Shown piece by piece: positions 52,613-56,268 of a stretch of DNA of 56,268 nt; the stretch's first letter is position 1; each line of letters starts with the position of its first letter. Both the position numbers and the translations under genes were made by a program. This stretch comes from Firmicutes bacterium UBA5010 (lineage in GTDB: Bacteria; Bacillota; Clostridia; Tissierellales; Sedimentibacteraceae): positions 78,015 through 134,282 of the forward strand of contig DGYI01000063.1 in the NCBI GenBank assembly GCA_002396645.1, in the 5' to 3' direction. The notes below the pieces were generated by a model. It ran no database searches and had not been told where the DNA came from. It worked only from the letters and a program-made list of their open reading frames with translations.

Positions 52613-54139
52613 CTAATTAGTCTCCTTATTAAAGAAATAATATTGCTTCAATTTTCTTTTAGTGAACAATAGTAATATAAGAATACTGCTTGCTAAAAAA
52701 TACCACATCAGTAAGCTGTTGCTCCATAAAGACATACTGGATCCGGTAAAATCAACTATGTACAAGTTTCCATCTAACAAAAGATATATTAAAAACATAT
52801 ACAATATTTGAAATAAATTTTCATTATTTGTAAATTCAATAATAAAAATTGCAAGTGAGCATATTATTGAACAACCTGCTATTACTATGACTATAGCTTT
52901 ATAATTGTTAATTAGCAAATATCTTAGCACGACCGGAGAGTTTGCAAATATCAACACGAGTAAAGCACAAAACCATGATACGACTATTTGCTTTGGATAA
53001 TAGTTAGTAGATTTTATTATGCCCAGTAAAGTCTCTTCTTTGTTAAAAATCAATAGTTTCATAAGTAAATTCATAGGTATTAAAAAGAGCATAACGTTAA
53101 AAAATCTTAGTTGTGTTATAAAGCTTAATAACATACAAACCACAAGTGAGTATATCTGTGTAGTTCGTATATTTGATAAGTGCGGCATCATCTCATAAAG
53201 ACCAAGCTTAGATGCAAGATTGTATATCTTGTCAATCAGCTTATTTCGATAATCAGAATTTTGTTGTATTAATTCTTCATCTGAGACTTCTTCTGTTATA
53301 AATTTAAAGTTAAATGTAACAGCCTTTATAACCAATAAGCTTAACACCACTACAATCAATCTTCCTAATATTAACCCAAACGTATAATTTAATCCTTCAA
53401 ATAAGAATTTATTCTTAACATAGCTCCCGCCAAATATCGTATAGCCTGCAAATGGGATTTCCAAAATTCCAGCTACATCATTGCATATTTGATTGAGCAT
53501 ACAATTTATTCCGATAACGGACCATGGTAATCTCAATAGTTCCATAGCAATAAAAAAATATGCTATAAAAAAATATGCTATATTTCCCAATACACCCTTT
53601 AACATTGGTTTTGTATCAAAGTAGCATGTTAAGCTTGTTACCACGAGTAATACCGGAATAGTAAACACTATAAAAGGCAAAAGAAGTTGAATTATATTAT
53701 AATCGTTTGACTCTTGTTTAATTAACTGAGCTAAAAGTCCTGTGATGATAACCGGAATAAGTGTTGTCAATAAAATTAGGAATTTACTTATAAAAACGCT
53801 TGCAACAAATTGACTTTTTTCCAAGGCTGTGCTTCCTATAACTTGATTTATTGAATTGTTAGTTAATACTTTTCCTCTATCCTTTATTAAATAGTAACCA
53901 AAAAAAACAATTATAACATTATAACATATTGATAAGCTAACACCTATCCAGGCAGAGTTAAAATAGCCTCTATATCCATCCGCTATAATAATACTTCTGG
54001 CGTAATCATTCCCGTCCGGCAATAGCAGCATAGTGAAAATAAATATAATAGGAATAATTCTTCGATATTGTTCCGACCTATAATAATTTAAAAATATAGC
54101 TTTAACTTGATATGTAAATGAATACACGATTATGCACAT
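52613..54139 (-). CDS. ABC-2-type multi-spanning permease of the RiPP cluster
   Basis: About 508 aa with ten or more hydrophobic segments and no other motif. The AAAGGAGGT ribosome-binding site ends 1 nt before the ATG at 54139, so translation may really begin at the GTG at 54127 (VYSFTYQVKAIF). Starts further upstream would cover the Shine-Dalgarno. It is presumably the membrane partner of the adjacent ATPase. No sequence family was recognised beyond general ABC-2 character. Confidence 0.75.
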   Translation of the reverse strand: MCIIVYSFTYQVKAIFLNYYRSEQYRRIIPIIFIFTMLLLPDGNDYARSIIIADGYRGYFNSAWIGVSLSICYNVIIVFFGYYLIKDRGKVLTNNSINQVIGSTALEKSQFVASVFISKFLILLTTLIPVIITGLLAQLIKQESNDYNIIQLLLPFIVFTIPVLLVVTSLTCYFDTKPMLKGVLGNIAYFFIAYFFIAMELLRLPWSVIGINCMLNQICNDVAGILEIPFAGYTIFGGSYVKNKFLFEGLNYTFGLILGRLIVVVLSLLVIKAVTFNFKFITEEVSDEELIQQNSDYRNKLIDKIYNLASKLGLYEMMPHLSNIRTTQIYSLVVCMLLSFITQLRFFNVMLFLIPMNLLMKLLIFNKEETLLGIIKSTNYYPKQIVVSWFCALLVLIFANSPVVLRYLLINNYKAIVIVIAGCSIICSLAIFIIEFTNNENLFQILYMFLIYLLLDGNLYIVDFTGSSMSLWSNSLLMWYFLASSILILLLFTKRKLKQYYFFNKETN

Positions 54140-54231
54140 ACCTCCTTTGCCCAAAGAACCATGAAAAATTTGTGCATGGACTCGGTGCTTATTTTTTATT
54201 TGCAATATTTTTCAAATTTGTACCTCAATTT

Positions 54232-55524
54232 TTATGTATTAGTAGCTATTCTTGACTTATTTAGCATCGATAATAACTTAAGTCTGCTTTCAATATTAAA
54301 TTTAACTGCATTGCATTTAGACGCTTTTGTTCTAACTCTGTTATCAGAACATCCCCCATAGCATACTGGCAATAAAGTGCAATTTAAACATTTTTGATCC
54401 TCAGTGGGGTCATCTAACATAAAATCACATATTATATTGTTTAAAGAGAATGCCTCGTCTACTCTGCCTACGATATATTCTGAACGTCCAATATGATTCC
54501 AACATTTATACATCTCTCCCTCAGGGCCAATTACAAAACTGAAAATAGAATTGGCTCCACATACGCCTAACGAAGCTGTAGGCAACATAAAATTACAGCT
54601 CTTGGTTTGAGACAATTTCTCAAACAATTTTATTTCTAATTCAGAAAATGCACTAATATCAAGACACCTAGAATTACATGTATTATTTATATTGTCCACA
54701 AGCGCTATATACAAGCTGACATTATCCCCAAATTTTTCATTTTCCATCATTTCAGATAATTCTGTTACTATATGAGAGTTGTGAGAATCAATGTTTACCC
54801 TAATCGAAACTTTAATATTATTAGGTATATTTTTAATATTATTTAAAATAGTATCATAAGTCGGCTCTCCGTTTTTCAATACACGTCTATTATCATGAGT
54901 ACTTTTATTGCCATCAATTGTTATCTGAACAAAATCAATAGATAAATTTTGTAACTTAGCTATGTTAGTTTCATTAAGAAGATACCCATTTGTAATCATC
55001 GATGCCTGATAGTTTATTTTATTCTCTTCGCAAGTCTTTTTAAATTGAGTTGTTAAATTTTCTATAGAATCTATAGCAAGCAACGGTTCTCCACCATACC
55101 AACAAATCCCCAAACCATTTTTATTCTTTAAATTATTATCCACAAATTTAGATATTTTTTCAATAGTTTCTTCATTCATACTATGGTAGGTAACACCTTT
55201 TTCATAACAATACGGACAAGTAAAATTACAACTGGTTGTTGGAGCTATTGTTAGTGTTAACCTTGAATTATTGTATTGTAACCCTCTTCTAATCACTTTT
55301 AATTCATTTAATTCATTGACTTTATCATCAATTATCATTCTGCCCTTTTTTAACTCTGAAAAAAGACTCCTGCTTTCTTCTGTAGTTAAATCATTTAAAA
55401 AATAAGCATGTTTATATAAATTACTATATTTCTCATTTAGCTTTAAAACACCATTAGTTAAAGAGTTGTATATAATAAGTCCATTATCTTCTTCTATTTC
55501 AATATTAAATCTCGATAATTTCAT
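54232..55524 (-). CDS. Radical SAM/SPASM peptide maturase
   Basis: 430 aa from the ATG at 55524 (GGGGG 5 nt upstream). N-terminal ~90 residues look like a RiPP-recognition-type domain. The radical SAM motif is C99-x3-C103-x2-C106 (CNFTCPYC), and CWYGGEPLL and ITNGYLL follow. The SPASM region has Cys322, Cys341, Cys366, Cys379, Cys382, Cys388, Cys392 and Cys404, enough for two auxiliary clusters. It most resembles maturases of clostridial Cys-rich peptides (Clo7bot/ranthipeptide or sactipeptide type) that form thioether links. It directly follows three precursor genes. Confidence 0.88.
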   Translation of the reverse strand: MKLSRFNIEIEEDNGLIIYNSLTNGVLKLNEKYSNLYKHAYFLNDLTTEESRSLFSELKKGRMIIDDKVNELNELKVIRRGLQYNNSRLTLTIAPTTSCNFTCPYCYEKGVTYHSMNEETIEKISKFVDNNLKNKNGLGICWYGGEPLLAIDSIENLTTQFKKTCEENKINYQASMITNGYLLNETNIAKLQNLSIDFVQITIDGNKSTHDNRRVLKNGEPTYDTILNNIKNIPNNIKVSIRVNIDSHNSHIVTELSEMMENEKFGDNVSLYIALVDNINNTCNSRCLDISAFSELEIKLFEKLSQTKSCNFMLPTASLGVCGANSIFSFVIGPEGEMYKCWNHIGRSEYIVGRVDEAFSLNNIICDFMLDDPTEDQKCLNCTLLPVCYGGCSDNRVRTKASKCNAVKFNIESRLKLLSMLNKSRIATNT

Positions 55525-55550
55525 TTTATCCCCCAGTTCTAAATATTTAG

Positions 55551-55576
55551 AAAGGTGATGATTAAACACCACCTTT
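55551..55576. other. Hairpin between precursor genes and maturase
   Basis: Arms 55551-55560 and 55567-55576 match 9 of 10, loop ATTAAA, next to the palindrome TTCTAAATATTTAGAA (55537-55552). It lies between the last precursor stop and the maturase ribosome-binding site. It could attenuate readthrough so peptides are made in excess over enzyme. Confidence 0.6.
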
Positions 55577-55580
55577 ATCA

Positions 55581-55757
55581 TTAACCAATCAATATAAAGC
55601 AACTATAGTTTGCACATCCGAGTGTACTGCAAAAATAAATACCGCACATCTCATATGCAGAACAATAATCTGAACACTTATGGCCACAACCAGGTGGTTT
55701 ATAGCCAACACAACGACTGTTTGACATAGTTACATCTGGATTATTTATCCATTCCAT
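55581..55757 (-). CDS. Cys-rich RiPP precursor, 58 aa, 8 Cys
   Basis: ATG preceded by AGGGGGATAAAA. Starts MEWINNPDVTMSN, then a core with Cys at 16, 24, 28, 32, 38, 43, 48 and 53 and many Gly/Tyr/Ser residues, ending CFILIG. The leader shares M-[D/E]-W-x-N-x-P with the two upstream precursors. It is the most divergent and longest of the three, and the one nearest the maturase. The Cys are likely thioether donors. Confidence 0.78.
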   Translation of the reverse strand: MEWINNPDVTMSNSRCVGYKPPGCGHKCSDYCSAYEMCGIYFCSTLGCANYSCFILIG

Positions 55758-55783
55758 TTTTTATCCCCCTATCGTTACTTAAA

Positions 55784-55930
55784 TTAATAAAACGTAATAC
55801 AAAATTTATTAATGCAAAATTTTATAAAACAAGAATTATTTGTTGGGCAATTTTCCTCACGATCAAAACATACATTAACTAAGCATGTATCATTAGGTGA
55901 TATTTCCGTTGGTTCATTATACCAATCCAT
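55784..55930 (-). CDS. Cys-rich RiPP precursor, 48 aa, 6 Cys
   Basis: ATG 8 nt after AAAGGAGGT. Leader MDWYNEPTEISPND is followed by Cys at 16, 21, 28, 34, 39 and 44, spaced 5-7 residues apart, with a hydrophobic/aromatic core. The first ten residues are nearly identical to the next precursor, so the two arose by duplication. Too short for standard gene callers. Confidence 0.82.
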   Translation of the reverse strand: MDWYNEPTEISPNDTCLVNVCFDREENCPTNNSCFIKFCINKFCITFY

Positions 55931-55951
55931 TAATTTTACCTCCTTTTTTAA

Positions 55952-56077
55952 TTAAAGATTAGTGTTGCAAATAAGCACATAACAAGCATAGTAATTACAG
56001 TACTCCTTGTTTGGACAAATCCTAATTACGCAAAACGAATTAGTTGTTATATCTGTTGGCTCATTATACCAATCCAT
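55952..56077 (-). CDS. Cys-rich RiPP precursor, 41 aa, 5 Cys
   Basis: ATG 8 nt after GGGGGG. Leader MDWYNEPTDITTNS, Cys at 16, 21, 27, 32 and 37 (every 5-6 residues). First gene after the promoter in this window. Close relative of the 48-aa precursor, with a one-Cys-shorter core. Resembles the Clo7bot peptide style (short leader ending in EPT, then evenly spaced Cys); family membership is inferred by eye. Confidence 0.82.
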   Translation of the reverse strand: MDWYNEPTDITTNSFCVIRICPNKEYCNYYACYVLICNTNL

Positions 56078-56124
56078 CGATTTCACCCCCCGATTTATTA
56101 TTTTTATTGCTATCAACTATACAA

Positions 56125-56165
56125 ATTATAATATAGCTAAAAAATATTCCGATATTTTTTAGCTA
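56125..56165 (-). promoter_or_regulatory. RiPP promoter with perfect inverted-repeat operator
   Basis: TAGCTAAAAAATA (56134-56146) and TATTTTTTAGCTA (56153-56165) are perfect 13-bp arms around a 6-bp centre. A TATAAT -10 on the minus strand is at 56130-56125, so the repeat covers the -35 zone, as expected for a repressor or activator site. It could also be the end of an upstream transcription unit. Bases 56166-56268 are AT-rich with no gene seen. Confidence 0.55.
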
Positions 56166-56268
56166 ATCTATAGTTACGTATAATTCTTTTTACCGCTCTT
56201 AAAGTAATTATATATGTTTTTATGTTTTATTTTAAAATTATTAAACTTTAGTATATATATAAATATAT

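Overview
The window is AT-rich DNA from an anaerobic, motile, endospore-forming Firmicute of class Clostridia. Evidence: clostridial Shine-Dalgarno sites, a FliY-type (CheC-FliN) switch protein, a CtsR/McsA/McsB/ClpC heat-shock operon, a Csp/SleC spore-cortex lysis operon, SLH-domain surface protein and a radical-SAM Cys-rich peptide cluster. The genus cannot be fixed from the sequence; a Peptostreptococcales/Tissierellales-like lineage is plausible.

Layout. (1) 1-4.55 kb, plus strand: the 3' part of an FtsA/PilM-like actin-fold ATPase, a PilZ (c-di-GMP effector) protein and an SLH/Ig-like surface protein. (2) 4.6-31.2 kb, minus strand: one nearly continuous flagellar/chemotaxis operon, flgB-flgC-fliE-fliF-fliG-fliH-fliI-fliJ-fliK-flgD-(flg operon protein)-flgE-flbD-motA-motB-fliM-fliY-cheY-fliO-fliP-fliQ-fliR-flhB-flhA-sigma28-flgF-flgG-fapA-cheC-cheD, ending in a ParA ATPase and a ComFB-domain protein. 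Its leader (31.3-31.6 kb) has a good sigma-A promoter, a c-di-GMP-I riboswitch, a possible 28-codon ORF and a 10-bp tandem repeat. Many junctions carry small hairpins just before the ribosome-binding site. flhF, flhG and fliL are not at their usual places. (3) 31.8-33 kb, plus: a P-loop ATPase whose leader can form an H-type pseudoknot over its start codon. (4) 33-40.5 kb, minus: clpB-ctsR-mcsA-mcsB-clpC with a CtsR operator at the clpB promoter. (5) 40.6-43.6 kb: cysteine hydrolase, dGTPase-like HD protein and, divergently, a nitrilase-superfamily protein. (6) 43.7-48.7 kb, minus: a small unknown gene, two Csp subtilisin-like proteases with intact triads, and the cortex-lytic proenzyme SleC. 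(7) 48.8-50.1 kb: a gene-poor stretch with a small membrane-protein gene carrying an in-frame TGA at a probable Cys position (candidate selenoprotein), a small gene broken by TAA, and a decayed M1 peptidase remnant. (8) 50.1-56.2 kb, minus: a RiPP cluster of three Cys-rich precursors, a radical SAM/SPASM maturase, an ABC permease with its ATPase and an ABC exporter, behind a promoter covered by a perfect inverted repeat.

A cyclic-dinucleotide theme runs through the first 32 kb: a c-di-GMP riboswitch at the head of the flagellar operon, a ComFB domain at its tail and a PilZ protein next door. The best candidates for undescribed biology are the RiPP cluster, the in-frame TGA protein, the pseudoknot leader at 31.85 kb and the ParA-ComFB pair.
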